Shown: positions 1 to 9,172, counted from the first letter of the stretch. The stretch: DNA of 64,000 nt from Pedobacter psychrophilus (GCF_001652725.1 NZ_LWHJ01000029.1:62001-126000), one strand, 5' to 3'. Notes: generated from the letters alone by a model not told the origin. Program-made: numbers and translations.

Positions 1-812
1 TTATAAGTAATCAAGGCACTTTTTGGAACTTTTCTCCAATTTAAAGTAGTTACAGGTTTGATAACAGAACCGGTTGCTAATAATGTGTCAGATAATAAAT
101 TTTCTATTAAATTTTTATTTAAAACCAAAGGCAAATTTTGCTCATAATTAGGGCTTACAGATAATGGTATAATCCAATTGTTATTATTTAGGTTTCTTTT
201 AACTGTTTTAACTTTGTTAGAAGTAGTCAATTCATTTAGATACAAACCAGGTAAATCAGGAGAATATTTTAATTCACCTAAATTATTAGCATTTATATTT
301 ATACTATTCCCATAGATTGGCATATCGTTAATTTCAGTTTGATAATAATCATTAAAATCATCCCAACTCCATCCTTTACCATATTTTTCTCCTTGATAAC
401 GCCCATTTACTAAATAAATATTTTTTCCAGAATTTCTAATAAAGTCGAAGGATTTTTGAGTTTTAAATTTTGGATGTAAAAAAGAAGCATCGGCCATTGG
501 CCATAAAATCAAAGAATCATTTCTAAGAATATATTCAAATGATGGGATAGAATCTCCCAACATGTTTAAAGCGGTAAAAAATGTAAAAAGTTTAGTATTT
601 GATGCCGCGGTAAAATAAAGATTTGCATTTTTCTGATACATCATTTTATCAGAATCTGCTTCTTTTATGGCAAAACCAATATGGTGATTATTATTTATAG
701 GAGAATTTTCAATGAGAGATGCGATATTTTGATAGGGCTTTATCACAGTTTTTTGAACTGTACATGCTGAAAAAAGAAAAAAAGAAAATGCCAATAGAAA
801 AAAACCTTTCAT
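1..812 (-). CDS. PBP4-type D-alanyl-D-alanine carboxypeptidase/endopeptidase, partial (C-terminus outside window)
   Basis: My reading of the minus strand gives an open frame from ATG at 812 to the window edge, about 270 codons without a stop. The start is followed by a lipoprotein signal peptide (hydrophobic stretch, then FLFSACT with the lipobox Cys at about residue 17). Residues 69-76 read AASNTKLF, an SxxK active-site motif (Ser71, Lys74) of serine penicillin-binding proteins. A later WSWDDFNDYYQTE segment followed by MPIYGNS resembles peptidase family S13 (DacB/PBP4). Such enzymes trim or cleave peptidoglycan peptides in the periplasm; a lipid anchor would hold this one to a membrane. The KTG box would lie beyond base 1 and cannot be checked. 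It is divergent from the protease gene at 909, with 96 bp of A+T-rich sequence between. Confidence 0.8.
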   Translation of the reverse strand, partial: MKGFFLLAFSFFLFSACTVQKTVIKPYQNIASLIENSPINNNHHIGFAIKEADSDKMMYQKNANLYFTAASNTKLFTFFTALNMLGDSIPSFEYILRNDSLILWPMADASFLHPKFKTQKSFDFIRNSGKNIYLVNGRYQGEKYGKGWSWDDFNDYYQTEINDMPIYGNSININANNLGELKYSPDLPGLYLNELTTSNKVKTVKRNLNNNNWIIPLSVSPNYEQNLPLVLNKNLIENLLSDTLLATGSVIKPVTTLNWRKVPKSALITY

Positions 813-908
813 AAATGTATAATTAAACTTGCAAATTAGTAAATTGTATCAAGCTATTTAGTTTAAATAATTTTAAACTTTTTAAAAAAAATATAGCTAT
901 AAACCAGC

Positions 909-2147
909 ATGTTAAGCAACTTTCTAAAAATAATTATAGGATTGCTATTAGGCATCTGCACATTAATTGAGCCAGTTTTTTCTCAAAATACTTTTGAATT
1001 TATAGGGAAAAGAACTAGACAGCAAATTAGTTTTAAAGCTGTAAGAGGTTTGGTGATATTGCCTATGTATATTAATAATAAAGGACCCTATAATTTTATT
1101 TTAGATACTGGTGTAGGTATTACAGTTATTACTGATCCTTTATTAAAAGATTCTTTAAACTTAAAATACCTAAGAAAAATAGACTTAAGTGGATTAGGTG
1201 ATCAGATAGAATTGACGGCTTATACAACTCCGTTTTTAAATTTTAGAATTGCATCTACAGAGGCCAAAAGTTGTGCTGCAGCTATATTAGACAAAGATAT
1301 TTTGAATTTATCTAGTTACGCAGGTATGAAAATTCATGGATTAATTGGTTATGATTTTTTTAAAAGCTTTAAAATAAGGATAAATTACAGTACTCAATTA
1401 TTAAAAATATACCAAAATACATTACCTAGATTAATAGCTAAAGGGAATAAAATTGATATACAGATTGAAGGGAATAAACCTTATGTCAATGTTTTAGTCA
1501 ACGTTCCAAATCATCAAAAACTACCTTTAAAAATGTTAATTGATACCGGTAGTGGCAATCCTATTTCTTTAGAAACTTATCAAAAAAGTGCCTTCCCACT
1601 TCCTGATAATTTTGTGATTTCAAATCTTGGTGTAGGGTTAAGTGGTAACATTAGGGGTTTTAAGGGCAGGATTGATCAACTTAAAATTGGTAAATTTTAT
1701 ATGGATAGCATAATCGCGGCTTTTCCATACTATGAAGATATAGGAGCTAAAATAACCAGCGTAGAAAGAAATGGAAGTATTGGCAATACTTTATTAAAAA
1801 AATTTGATGTTCTTTTTGATTATTCAAATAGTTGTATGTACTTAAAAGAAACTACTTCATTAAAAGAGGCATTTGAATATGATATGAGTGGAATGGAAAT
1901 AGCTGCTAGTGGAAAAAATTTTGATGAATTTTTTGTTACAAGAATAGAGCGTGGTTCGCCAGCAGATGAATTGGGAGTACAAATTGGCGATCAATTATTA
2001 CGATTAAATTTTAGTACTGTTGATAAACTAACATTAGATGAAATTATACAATTATTATGCTCTAGAAACGGACGAACATTTTATTTAGAGATGGCAAGAA
2101 AAGAAGAAATTTATGCTGGAATTTTAACCCTAAAAAGAAGGCTATAA
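909..2147 (+). CDS. Secreted retropepsin-like aspartyl protease with C-terminal PDZ domain
   Basis: The 412-residue protein begins with a signal peptide (about residues 1-26, ending VFSQ). It has two aspartyl-protease-like halves: ILDTGVG around Asp66 and LIDTGSGNP around Asp212. A PDZ domain follows at about 325-400, recognisable by GSPADELGVQIGDQLL. Two D-T-G motifs in one chain, instead of one per subunit of a dimer, suggest a single-chain bilobal protease. The PDZ domain probably binds peptide C-termini. This architecture is widespread in Bacteroidota, but I know of no assigned substrate. Location is inferred to be the periplasm or outer membrane. It is a stand-alone gene transcribed away from the carboxypeptidase gene. 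Confidence 0.8.
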   Translation: MLSNFLKIIIGLLLGICTLIEPVFSQNTFEFIGKRTRQQISFKAVRGLVILPMYINNKGPYNFILDTGVGITVITDPLLKDSLNLKYLRKIDLSGLGDQIELTAYTTPFLNFRIASTEAKSCAAAILDKDILNLSSYAGMKIHGLIGYDFFKSFKIRINYSTQLLKIYQNTLPRLIAKGNKIDIQIEGNKPYVNVLVNVPNHQKLPLKMLIDTGSGNPISLETYQKSAFPLPDNFVISNLGVGLSGNIRGFKGRIDQLKIGKFYMDSIIAAFPYYEDIGAKITSVERNGSIGNTLLKKFDVLFDYSNSCMYLKETTSLKEAFEYDMSGMEIAASGKNFDEFFVTRIERGSPADELGVQIGDQLLRLNFSTVDKLTLDEIIQLLCSRNGRTFYLEMARKEEIYAGILTLKRRL

Positions 2148-2207
2148 ATCACTTGTCAAAGAAGTTAAAAATATTTTATTTTCGATTTTAGAATAGCAAA
2201 CAAATTT

Positions 2208-2215
2208 TAGCTTTG
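2208..2215 (+). promoter_or_regulatory. Candidate Bacteroidota -7 box (TAnnTTTG) upstream of the FabH-like gene
   Basis: TAGCTTTG matches the Bacteroidota sigma-ABfr -7 consensus TAnnTTTG and lies 67 bp before the start at 2282. No clear TTG -33 element is present about 19 bp upstream, so this is only a candidate. Confidence 0.35.
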
Positions 2216-2281
2216 CATTTCAAAATTATTAGCTAACTTTATACGTTATACCAATACAGTTTTTAGTCTAAATTGCCTTAA

Positions 2282-3361
2282 ATGAGTTCAAAAATCCAAT
2301 CTATAATCACAGGAACGGGAAAATATATCCCAAATAAATTGATTAAAAATTCAGATTTTATCAATCATTCTTTTTATGAAAGAGATGGCTCATTAGTAAA
2401 AAGAAACATGACTGATGTTATTCAAAAATTTCAAGCGATAACAGACATCGAAGAAAGAAGATATGCTGAAGACAACCAAAGCACATCTGAAATGGCTTAT
2501 TTAGCTGCAAAAGATGCTATTGAAAGCTCCGGAGAAGACAAGGAACAATTAGATTATATTATTGTAGCGCATAATTTTGGTGATATAAAACAAGGTAGTA
2601 ATCGTACTGATATGGTGCCTACTTTAGCAAGTAGGGTAAAATATAAATTAGGCATTGTAAATCCAGATTGTGTTGCTTATGATTTACCTTTTGGCTGCCC
2701 AGGATGGCTACAAGGCATGATTCAAGCAGATTATTTTATAAAATCAGGCGATGCAAAAAAGGTTTTAATAATTGGATCTGAAACCCTATCAAGAGTTATA
2801 GACCCTCACGATAAAGATAGTATGATCTACGCAGATGGAGCCGGCGCTACTATTTTAACGGCAAGTGAGATAGGTGAAGCAGGAATTATAAGTCATAAAT
2901 CTCAAAGCCATACTCTAGATCAAGCTTGGTTTTTAAAAATGGAAGGTTCTAGTAATCTTGATTATGATAAAAAAGATGAACTTTATCTAAAAATGGATGG
3001 TAGAAAAGTGTATGAATATGGTTTAACTCATGTTCCGCTGGTAATGAAAACCACAGTTGAAAAAGCAGGAATTTCTCCTGATAAAATCAAGAAAGTATTG
3101 GTACATCAAGCTAATGGAAAAATGGATGATGCTATTTTGAAGCGTTTTTTTAAACTTTATGATATTGATACTCCGCCAGAAAATATAATGCCAATGACGA
3201 TTGCAAAATTAGGAAATTCTTCTGTTGCTACCATCCCAACACTGTTAGATATGATATTAAAAGGCGAGATGGAGAATCATTCATTGAACAAAGGTGATAT
3301 TGCCATTTTTGCCTCTGTTGGTGCAGGAATGAACATTAATTCTATGGTTTATCAGTTCTAA
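2282..3361 (+). CDS. 3-oxoacyl-ACP synthase III family protein (FabH-like)
   Basis: This 359-residue protein has the KAS III thiolase fold with the complete triad: Cys139 in FGCPGW, His275 in VHQANGK and Asn312 in LGNSSVA. KAS III enzymes condense an acyl-CoA with malonyl-ACP to start fatty acid synthesis; related enzymes make secondary lipids. It is longer than typical housekeeping FabH (about 320-330 residues) and has an N-terminal insertion around residues 25-55. It also stands alone, without plsX, rpmF or fabD neighbours. It may therefore be a paralogue acting on a special acyl substrate and not the main FabH. Start ATG at 2282. Confidence 0.8.
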   Translation: MSSKIQSIITGTGKYIPNKLIKNSDFINHSFYERDGSLVKRNMTDVIQKFQAITDIEERRYAEDNQSTSEMAYLAAKDAIESSGEDKEQLDYIIVAHNFGDIKQGSNRTDMVPTLASRVKYKLGIVNPDCVAYDLPFGCPGWLQGMIQADYFIKSGDAKKVLIIGSETLSRVIDPHDKDSMIYADGAGATILTASEIGEAGIISHKSQSHTLDQAWFLKMEGSSNLDYDKKDELYLKMDGRKVYEYGLTHVPLVMKTTVEKAGISPDKIKKVLVHQANGKMDDAILKRFFKLYDIDTPPENIMPMTIAKLGNSSVATIPTLLDMILKGEMENHSLNKGDIAIFASVGAGMNINSMVYQF

Positions 3362-3377
3362 AGGCATAACATTTTGC

Positions 3378-3418
3378 AAATTCATTTCAAAAATTGAATT
3401 TATATATCTTTTTTTTTA
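3378..3418 (+). terminator. Possible weak intrinsic terminator after the FabH-like gene
   Basis: A 7-bp A+T-rich inverted repeat (3378-3384 with 3395-3401, loop 10 nt) is followed by a T-rich run at 3409-3418. It starts 17 bp past the stop. The stem is weak. Confidence 0.35.
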
Positions 3419-3429
3419 ATTACGCAAGA

Positions 3430-3506
3430 GCGTTAACGATTGAAGCGACATCCTTTTTTGCAATTTCAGCAAAAAAGATATAGCGCAAAGCGTGTCAAAA
3501 CGCCCC
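3430..3506 (+). repeat. Dispersed intergenic hairpin repeat, copy A
   Basis: This 77-bp element begins GCGTTAACGAT and ends near CAAAACGCCCC. Its core is a hairpin with arms CTTTTTTGC (3453-3461) and GCAAAAAAG (3469-3477). The same arrangement recurs at 42432-42512 (inverted) and 45451-45523. It fills most of the gap between the FabH-like and DUF1800 genes. Confidence 0.75.
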
Positions 3507-3614
3507 AAAAATCTTTTTATTTAATAAATTTCTATCTGCATCTTTTAAAAACTTCTTACTCAAATTAATCCTTTTTAAATTTTCATTGTCATAAAAACAT
3601 AAACCCGGTTTGAC

Positions 3615-5558
3615 ATGAAAGCTTTATTGAAATTTTTCTACATCCCATTAATCGCATTATCAGGATTAATCTTCTTTTCTTCTTTTTTATCTTCGAATAG
3701 TGATGCTCTAACATCTGCTTATAAAAAAGCTAGATTAACGGATAGAGAAGCTGCCCTTCATTTATTAAATAGATTTACCTATGGAGTAAGATCTCAAGAT
3801 ATTGACAATGCTTTAAAAATGGGTCTTAATAATTGGTTAAATGATCAGTTAAAAGGAAATTTAAACGATGATGATTTACAAAATAGATTAAAAAGTTACG
3901 ATGCAATTAATCTATCTAATGCCGAAGTTGAAGAAACCTATCCAAAAGGAGCTAAAATTTTAAGAATGGCCATAAAGGATGGGTTTATAGATAAGGATTC
4001 TGTAAACAAAGGTGATAAAAAAGAATATAGGGAAAAGTTACAGGCATACATGCAACAAAAAGGGCTTAAACCTCAGCAAGAGCTTTACCGTCAGTTTATA
4101 TCTCAAAAAATTTTAAGAGCAACATATAGTAATAATCAATTGAGAGAAGTTTTAACTGATTTTTGGTTTAATCATTTTAATGTATCACTCACCAAACCAG
4201 ATTGCGCAATGTATATTCCTGCTTATGAACGTGATGTAATACGTCCAAATGTGTTTGGGAAGTTTGATAATTTATTAATTTCTACAACAAAATCTCCAGC
4301 TATGCTTTACTATTTGGATAATTTTAGCAGCCAAGCAAATGAGTCTGAACAGCAACAAAACATGATGGGAATGATGGAAAAGCGAGTTGGTAACGATAAA
4401 AATAAGCTTGCTGCATTAGAAAAATTAAAAAAATCAAAGAAAGCACAAGGCTTAAATGAAAATTACGCTCGTGAGGTTATGGAGTTACATACCTTAGGCG
4501 TAGATGGTGGCTATACCCAAACTGACGTAACACAAGCTGCAAGAGTTTTAACTGGTTGGACAATTAATCCTACGGATAATGATGGTTATGGTGGTGCATT
4601 TCAAAAAATTATTGATAAAGTAGGCAAAGATAAATTAGAAGAAAAAGGTTTTGTATTTGACGGAGATTTTTTATTTGCTGAAAATAGACACGATACTGGA
4701 GATAAAATAGTTTTAGGAAAAAAATTCTCAAATAACGGTTATAAAGAAGGTGTTGATTTATTAGAAATGTTGGCTCATAATCCTTCTACTGCAAAATTTA
4801 TAACCACAAAAATTGCAGTGAGATTTGTAGGTGATAATCCATCAAAAACAATAATTGATAAAATGACAAAGACATTTTTATCTAAAGATGGAGACATTAA
4901 ACAAATTTTATTGACGATGGTAGAAGCACCCGAGTTCTGGAGTAAAGATGCTTTAAGAGAAAAAACAAAATCGCCTTTTGAATTAGCTATCAGCTCTGTG
5001 AGAAGTTTAGATGCAGATTTAGTTCAACCCTATCAATTATATGGTTGGATAAATAAAATGGGCCAAAAAATGTATTATTATCAAGCTCCTACCGGCTTCC
5101 CAGATAGAGCGCAATATTGGATAAATACTGGAGCCTTATTAAATAGAATGAACTTTGGTTTAGCATTGGCATCACAAAAAATACAAGGTGTTAAAATCAA
5201 CTTGGCAAGTTTAAATAATAATCACGAACCAGAAAGTAGTGAAGCGGCTCTTAAAACTTATGGTAAAATTATTATGCCAGACAGAAACCTAGATGAAACT
5301 GTGAAAAGATTGACTCCGTTATTAACAGATCCGGATTTGGTTAAAAAAATAGACAATGCAGCAAGTAAAAATACAGCTCCAACATCAATTAGTGAAAGTA
5401 ATGAAGACATGATGATGTCTAATACGGAAACTGCTGTAAAGCCAAAAGGAAATAAAAAATACGGTAATACTGCAAACCAGAAATCTTTTGGAGACAATTC
5501 TATGCTAGCACAAGTGGTTGGGGTAATTATTGGCTCACCAGAATTTCAAAAAAGATAA
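3615..5558 (+). CDS. DUF1800 family exported protein
   Basis: The 647-residue protein has an N-terminal hydrophobic signal/anchor (about residues 8-27). It shows features I associate with DUF1800: an early AALHLLNRFTYGVR segment, NENYAREVMELHTLGVDGGYTQ in mid-protein, and a C-terminal VGVIIGSPEFQKR end. The family is very often encoded beside a DUF1501 protein, as here, where the next gene starts 26 bp downstream. The biochemical role is unknown; co-occurrence suggests the two proteins act together in the envelope. A low-complexity K/N/T/S-rich insert lies at about residues 575-625. Start ATG at 3615. Confidence 0.85.
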   Translation: MKALLKFFYIPLIALSGLIFFSSFLSSNSDALTSAYKKARLTDREAALHLLNRFTYGVRSQDIDNALKMGLNNWLNDQLKGNLNDDDLQNRLKSYDAINLSNAEVEETYPKGAKILRMAIKDGFIDKDSVNKGDKKEYREKLQAYMQQKGLKPQQELYRQFISQKILRATYSNNQLREVLTDFWFNHFNVSLTKPDCAMYIPAYERDVIRPNVFGKFDNLLISTTKSPAMLYYLDNFSSQANESEQQQNMMGMMEKRVGNDKNKLAALEKLKKSKKAQGLNENYAREVMELHTLGVDGGYTQTDVTQAARVLTGWTINPTDNDGYGGAFQKIIDKVGKDKLEEKGFVFDGDFLFAENRHDTGDKIVLGKKFSNNGYKEGVDLLEMLAHNPSTAKFITTKIAVRFVGDNPSKTIIDKMTKTFLSKDGDIKQILLTMVEAPEFWSKDALREKTKSPFELAISSVRSLDADLVQPYQLYGWINKMGQKMYYYQAPTGFPDRAQYWINTGALLNRMNFGLALASQKIQGVKINLASLNNNHEPESSEAALKTYGKIIMPDRNLDETVKRLTPLLTDPDLVKKIDNAASKNTAPTSISESNEDMMMSNTETAVKPKGNKKYGNTANQKSFGDNSMLAQVVGVIIGSPEFQKR

Positions 5559-5583
5559 TTTTAATCTTCAATATATAAATATC

Positions 5584-6852
5584 ATGACATCAAGAAGAGG
5601 GTTTTTAAAATCAGGAGGCTTAGCCTTATTTGGTATTGGATTGGGAGGTTTACCAAGCTTTGTTGCAAAAGCTGCAGCAAGCGTAAAAGCACCAGGATTA
5701 TTCAAAAAAAGAAAAACATTAATTTGTATTTTTCAACGAGGAGCGATGGATGGTTTGATGGCGGTTACACCTTTTACAGATAATTATCTCAAAACTGCTC
5801 GTCCAACTTTATTTATGTCTGCAGCAAAAACAGGAAATGCAAAATCATTAATAGATTTAGATGGGAAATTTGGTTTACATCCATCAATGAAAGCTTTTGA
5901 ATCTGTTTTTAAAGAAGGTAGATTAGGAATAGTGCATGGAATAGGATCTCCAAATAATACCCGTTCTCACTTTGATGCGCAAGATTATATGGAATCTGGA
6001 ACTCCATTTAACAAAGGTACTTCTAGTGGTTGGTTAAACCGAGCAGTAGGTTTACTGGGTCATGATGGAGCTACTCCATTCCAGGCTGTTAGTTTAACCT
6101 CTTCTCTCCCTCGTTCATTTTATGGAGATAATCCTTCTGTGGCTATTAGTAATTTACAGGATTTTAATATTCAGATGAAAGGAAATCCAAATGGAGCAAA
6201 TATGGCCTCTAAAAGTTTTGAAGACCTTTATGATCAAACTACATCAAGTTTATTAAAGGATACAGGCAAAGAGAGCTTTGATGCAATGAAAATGTTAAAT
6301 AAAACAGATACTAAGAACTATAAACCAGGAAATGGCGCAAATTATCCAAACTCTTCCCTTGGAAATTCTTTAAAGCAAATTGCTCAGTTAATTAAAATGG
6401 ATGTTGGTTTGGAAGTGGCTTTCGCCGAGTCTGGTGGTTGGGATACACACTTTAACCAAGGAACGGATAATGGTATCTTTGCGAGAAATGTGAATGATTT
6501 GAGCGAAAGTATGATGGCTTTTTGGACCGATATGGGAACTTTACAAGATGATGTTACCATTATGACTATGACAGAATTTGGACGAACTGTTAAACAAAAC
6601 GGTACAGGTGGTACAGATCATGGACGTGGCTCTTGTAATTTTATTTTAGGTAATGATGTGGCAGGAGGAAAAGTGCATGGGAAGATGAATACATTAGCTA
6701 TTGAAAATTTAGAAGATGGAAGGGATTTAGCTGTTACTACTGATTTTAGAACTGTATTTAGCGAAGTTGCTGATAGGCATCTTGGAATAAATAAAGACAC
6801 CATATTGTTCCCTGATTGGAAAGGTAGCCATATAGGAATGATGAAAGGATAA
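5584..6852 (+). CDS. DUF1501 family Tat-exported protein
   Basis: I place the start at ATG 5584, not at the in-frame upstream codon at 5530 inside the DUF1800 gene. From 5584 the protein opens with a twin-arginine signal, TSRRGFLKSGG plus a hydrophobic segment ending near AKAA. It is then 422 residues long. DUF1501 proteins have a fold related to the alkaline phosphatase/sulfatase superfamily. Visible signatures are QRGAMDGLMAVTP, SRSHFDAQDYMESGT-like text at about residues 135-150, GGWDTHFNQG and TEFGRTVKQNGTGGTDHG. The Tat signal suggests export in a folded state, perhaps with bound metal. It pairs with DUF1800, and the unit ends at a strong terminator at 6875. Confidence 0.88.
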   Translation: MTSRRGFLKSGGLALFGIGLGGLPSFVAKAAASVKAPGLFKKRKTLICIFQRGAMDGLMAVTPFTDNYLKTARPTLFMSAAKTGNAKSLIDLDGKFGLHPSMKAFESVFKEGRLGIVHGIGSPNNTRSHFDAQDYMESGTPFNKGTSSGWLNRAVGLLGHDGATPFQAVSLTSSLPRSFYGDNPSVAISNLQDFNIQMKGNPNGANMASKSFEDLYDQTTSSLLKDTGKESFDAMKMLNKTDTKNYKPGNGANYPNSSLGNSLKQIAQLIKMDVGLEVAFAESGGWDTHFNQGTDNGIFARNVNDLSESMMAFWTDMGTLQDDVTIMTMTEFGRTVKQNGTGGTDHGRGSCNFILGNDVAGGKVHGKMNTLAIENLEDGRDLAVTTDFRTVFSEVADRHLGINKDTILFPDWKGSHIGMMKG

Positions 6853-6874
6853 TATAAACCTTATAACTATTTAA

Positions 6875-6910
6875 AACCCTTTATCCAATGATAAAGGGTT
6901 CTTTTATTTT
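6875..6910 (+). terminator. Strong intrinsic terminator after the DUF1800-DUF1501 pair
   Basis: A perfect 11-bp stem (6875-6885 with 6890-6900, arms AACCCTTTATC and GATAAAGGGTT, 4-nt loop) is followed by a T-rich tract at 6901-6910. It sits 22 bp past the DUF1501 stop. It probably also serves the convergent Crp/Fnr gene, whose stop codon is at 6909. Confidence 0.85.
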
Positions 6911-7604
6911 ATCCTCCCCCAATTGCTAATTTCATTAATAACTCTTCATTGTTGATGAGTATATTTCTCTTTGTAACTGTAACGGCTTTTTCTTCTATTA
7001 ATTCATTTAAAATGCGGAATAAGGTTTCATAGGTTGCACCAACATATGAAGAAACGTCCTGTTTAGATAATTCTAATTTTAAGCTGCCATCGGTTGATAA
7101 ACCAAATTGGGTTTTGAAATTTAACAAAGCTTGCGCTAATCTTCCCTTTACACTCATGTGGGCAATATTTCTCATTTTAGCTTCAGAGTCTTGAAGCTCG
7201 TCTGCAAAAAACATCAACAGTTTATAAGTAAAATCTAGATTGACTTTTAAAGTACTTTGGAAAAAATCCATATCAATAAAGCAAACCACACTGTTTTCTA
7301 ATGCAGTTGCAGAAATAGGATAATTTTTATTAAAACTACTTAAGCCTCTATGTCCAACTATAGAGCCGGCAGTAGCAAATCTCAATATTAATTCCTTATC
7401 TGAAGTCCATTTTTTATGAACTTTTAAAATTCCCTGATAAACAAAATAGATTCCTTCTACTGGCTGCCCTTCTTTAAAAATTATTTCCCCTTTTTTTACT
7501 TCATAAACCTTTTTATTAGCATCAATTGCTGGTTTCCATTCTGATAAACAGTTATTTGTTAGAAAACAATTAGCATTTTCATACTTTTTCTTACTAATCT
7601 TCAT
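6909..7604 (-). CDS. Crp/Fnr family transcriptional regulator
   Basis: The protein has an N-terminal cyclic-nucleotide-binding-type beta-barrel (signatures VKKGEIIFKEGQPVEGIYFV and GSIVGHRGL). A dimerisation helix and a C-terminal winged helix-turn-helix follow (LSKQDVSSYVGATYETLFR). An in-frame ATG lies upstream at 7649, but I prefer the Met at 7604 (MKISKKKYENANC). It gives a 231-residue protein of normal family length without an A+T-rich, unstructured prefix. The effector is unknown; Bacteroidota Crp-like proteins often lack strict cAMP-binding residues. The gene stands alone, convergent with the DUF1501 gene, beside the end of the polysaccharide locus, but nothing ties it to that locus. 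Confidence 0.85.
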   Translation of the reverse strand: MKISKKKYENANCFLTNNCLSEWKPAIDANKKVYEVKKGEIIFKEGQPVEGIYFVYQGILKVHKKWTSDKELILRFATAGSIVGHRGLSSFNKNYPISATALENSVVCFIDMDFFQSTLKVNLDFTYKLLMFFADELQDSEAKMRNIAHMSVKGRLAQALLNFKTQFGLSTDGSLKLELSKQDVSSYVGATYETLFRILNELIEEKAVTVTKRNILINNEELLMKLAIGGG

Positions 7605-7902
7605 TAAAATTGATTTTATATTATAAAATGATAATATATAATCAAGCAATTTAAGGTGTTTAATTGAAAAAAGTAAATAATTATTAAATTTTAGACTTAT
7701 TTAATCATAATTAATTATTTATATAACACTAAAACGATAATAATAACAATTTATTAAAGATTAGGAGATTTTTAATAATATAAAATTAAAAATAAAGTGA
7801 GTTATATTATTTTCCTATAATAACACATCACTATTCCAATGAAAAAGAATGTTATTAATAATATTATTATTTAAAAAGGAAGTAATAAGTATAAAATATA
7901 AA
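7605..7902. other. A+T-rich intergenic region with no recognised gene
   Basis: Nearly 300 bp between the Crp/Fnr start and the end of the polysaccharide locus, made almost wholly of A and T. It presumably holds the Crp/Fnr promoter and the 3' end of the locus transcript. No hairpin with a T-tract, coding frame or tRNA was found. Confidence 0.6.
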
Positions 7903-9168
7903 TTAATTTTCTGTTAGCAGTCTAGCAAAATCTTCGGCTATTTTTTTTCTTGAAATTGATTCTATAAATTCCTGAGGTTGATTTATAAATAAGTTTTCCC
8001 CGTTTTTAAATTTTTCCCAAAGTAGTTCTAACGTATCAATAATTTGAGATTCACTTTCGCATACATAACCAGCTTTATACTTTAAAATACTTTCAGCAAT
8101 ATCTCCATTGTCTGAAATTGGCAATAATATAGGTCTTCTAAACATTAAGTATTCTGCTTGTTTAGAACTTATAACGTCATTTCTATTTCCGTATTTAAAT
8201 TGAAGGAATATTGATGCATTATTCAAATAATTTAAAACTTGATTGTTATTTAACCTAGGAGTAATTTCAGTAATTTCTTCCAGTTTAAAATTTTTAATCA
8301 TTTTAATTAAATTTGAATTTTGAGAAGATCCAATAAATTTTAAAGAGATTTGGGATAAATCTTTATTTTTTATAAACTTATTAAGAGCATGGAAAAAAAT
8401 ATTCTCTCTTAACTGATCATTATAAATAGTACCGACATATACAATATTGAAAGCATTTTTGGGTGTTTCATTTATCACATGGTGATTAGTATAATTACTC
8501 CCATTTGGTAAAACCAAAATTTTATTATGGAATTTAACTGGAAAAAAGTTTTTTAATGATTCTGAAACTGTTGTAATAAATTGCGCTTGTTTTATGTAAC
8601 GAATCTCTTTAATTCTTCCAAAAAAATATTTTGATTTTTGTACCCATTCTTTCCCGTCTATAGCTGTATATCCATAAGTCCAAGGATCTCTATAGTCCAA
8701 AATAATATCAAATCTTAAATTTTTAGCAATTTGAGAGGCTGTACTAAAAAAACTAAAGTGGCTCCCTGATGAGAATATAAATCCTGTATTGCTTCTTTTT
8801 TGGATAGATATATTTCCTGGATAAAAAATATCGGTTTTATAAACTAATAAATGTAAGAGTTGTAATAATCTCCACTTTTTTTTTTCTCCACTTTTTAAAA
8901 ATCGAAACCCTAATTTTTGTATAAAATTTAATTTAGGTTTAATATTCTCACAAAATTTATTAGAAAAGGGAGCATTACTATTATTAATTTCTAAACCTGA
9001 GAAAAAGCTTCTTTCAAGGTTATAATCAATTATTATTATTCTTAAGATAAATTGTTTATTCTCTTCAAAAGCCGCTATAAAACTTTTAAATCTTTCAGCT
9101 GATGTTGTATTAACATCTAAATATGGAAGAATGAATATGATTTCTTTTTTATCATTATTGGAAACCAT
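7903..9168 (-). CDS. Glycosyltransferase, probably GT4-like (GT-B fold)
   Basis: This 421-residue protein is the last gene of the large polysaccharide operon, 4 bp after the Wzi-like gene. It has no membrane span. The C-terminal half is GT-B like: FNIVYVGTIYND (about 240), then LNNASIFLQFKYGNRNDVIS and EYLMFRRPILLPISDNGDIA where GT4 enzymes bind the nucleotide sugar. It probably adds one sugar to the lipid-linked repeat unit at the cytoplasmic face; donor and acceptor cannot be read from sequence. The gene contains a ten-T run (8876-8885) coding for Lys residues, with the frame intact. Confidence 0.7.
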   Translation of the reverse strand: MVSNNDKKEIIFILPYLDVNTTSAERFKSFIAAFEENKQFILRIIIIDYNLERSFFSGLEINNSNAPFSNKFCENIKPKLNFIQKLGFRFLKSGEKKKWRLLQLLHLLVYKTDIFYPGNISIQKRSNTGFIFSSGSHFSFFSTASQIAKNLRFDIILDYRDPWTYGYTAIDGKEWVQKSKYFFGRIKEIRYIKQAQFITTVSESLKNFFPVKFHNKILVLPNGSNYTNHHVINETPKNAFNIVYVGTIYNDQLRENIFFHALNKFIKNKDLSQISLKFIGSSQNSNLIKMIKNFKLEEITEITPRLNNNQVLNYLNNASIFLQFKYGNRNDVISSKQAEYLMFRRPILLPISDNGDIAESILKYKAGYVCESESQIIDTLELLWEKFKNGENLFINQPQEFIESISRKKIAEDFARLLTEN

Positions 9169-9172
9169 GGCA

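Noticed and set aside
5530-5583. Upstream start for the DUF1501 gene
   Set aside because: It would overlap the DUF1800 gene and bury the twin-arginine signal; ATG 5584 puts the signal at the N-terminus.
8876-8885. Ten-T run in the last glycosyltransferase gene as a second phase-variation switch
   Set aside because: The frame is intact and such runs are frequent in this A+T-rich DNA; there is no sign that it is variable.
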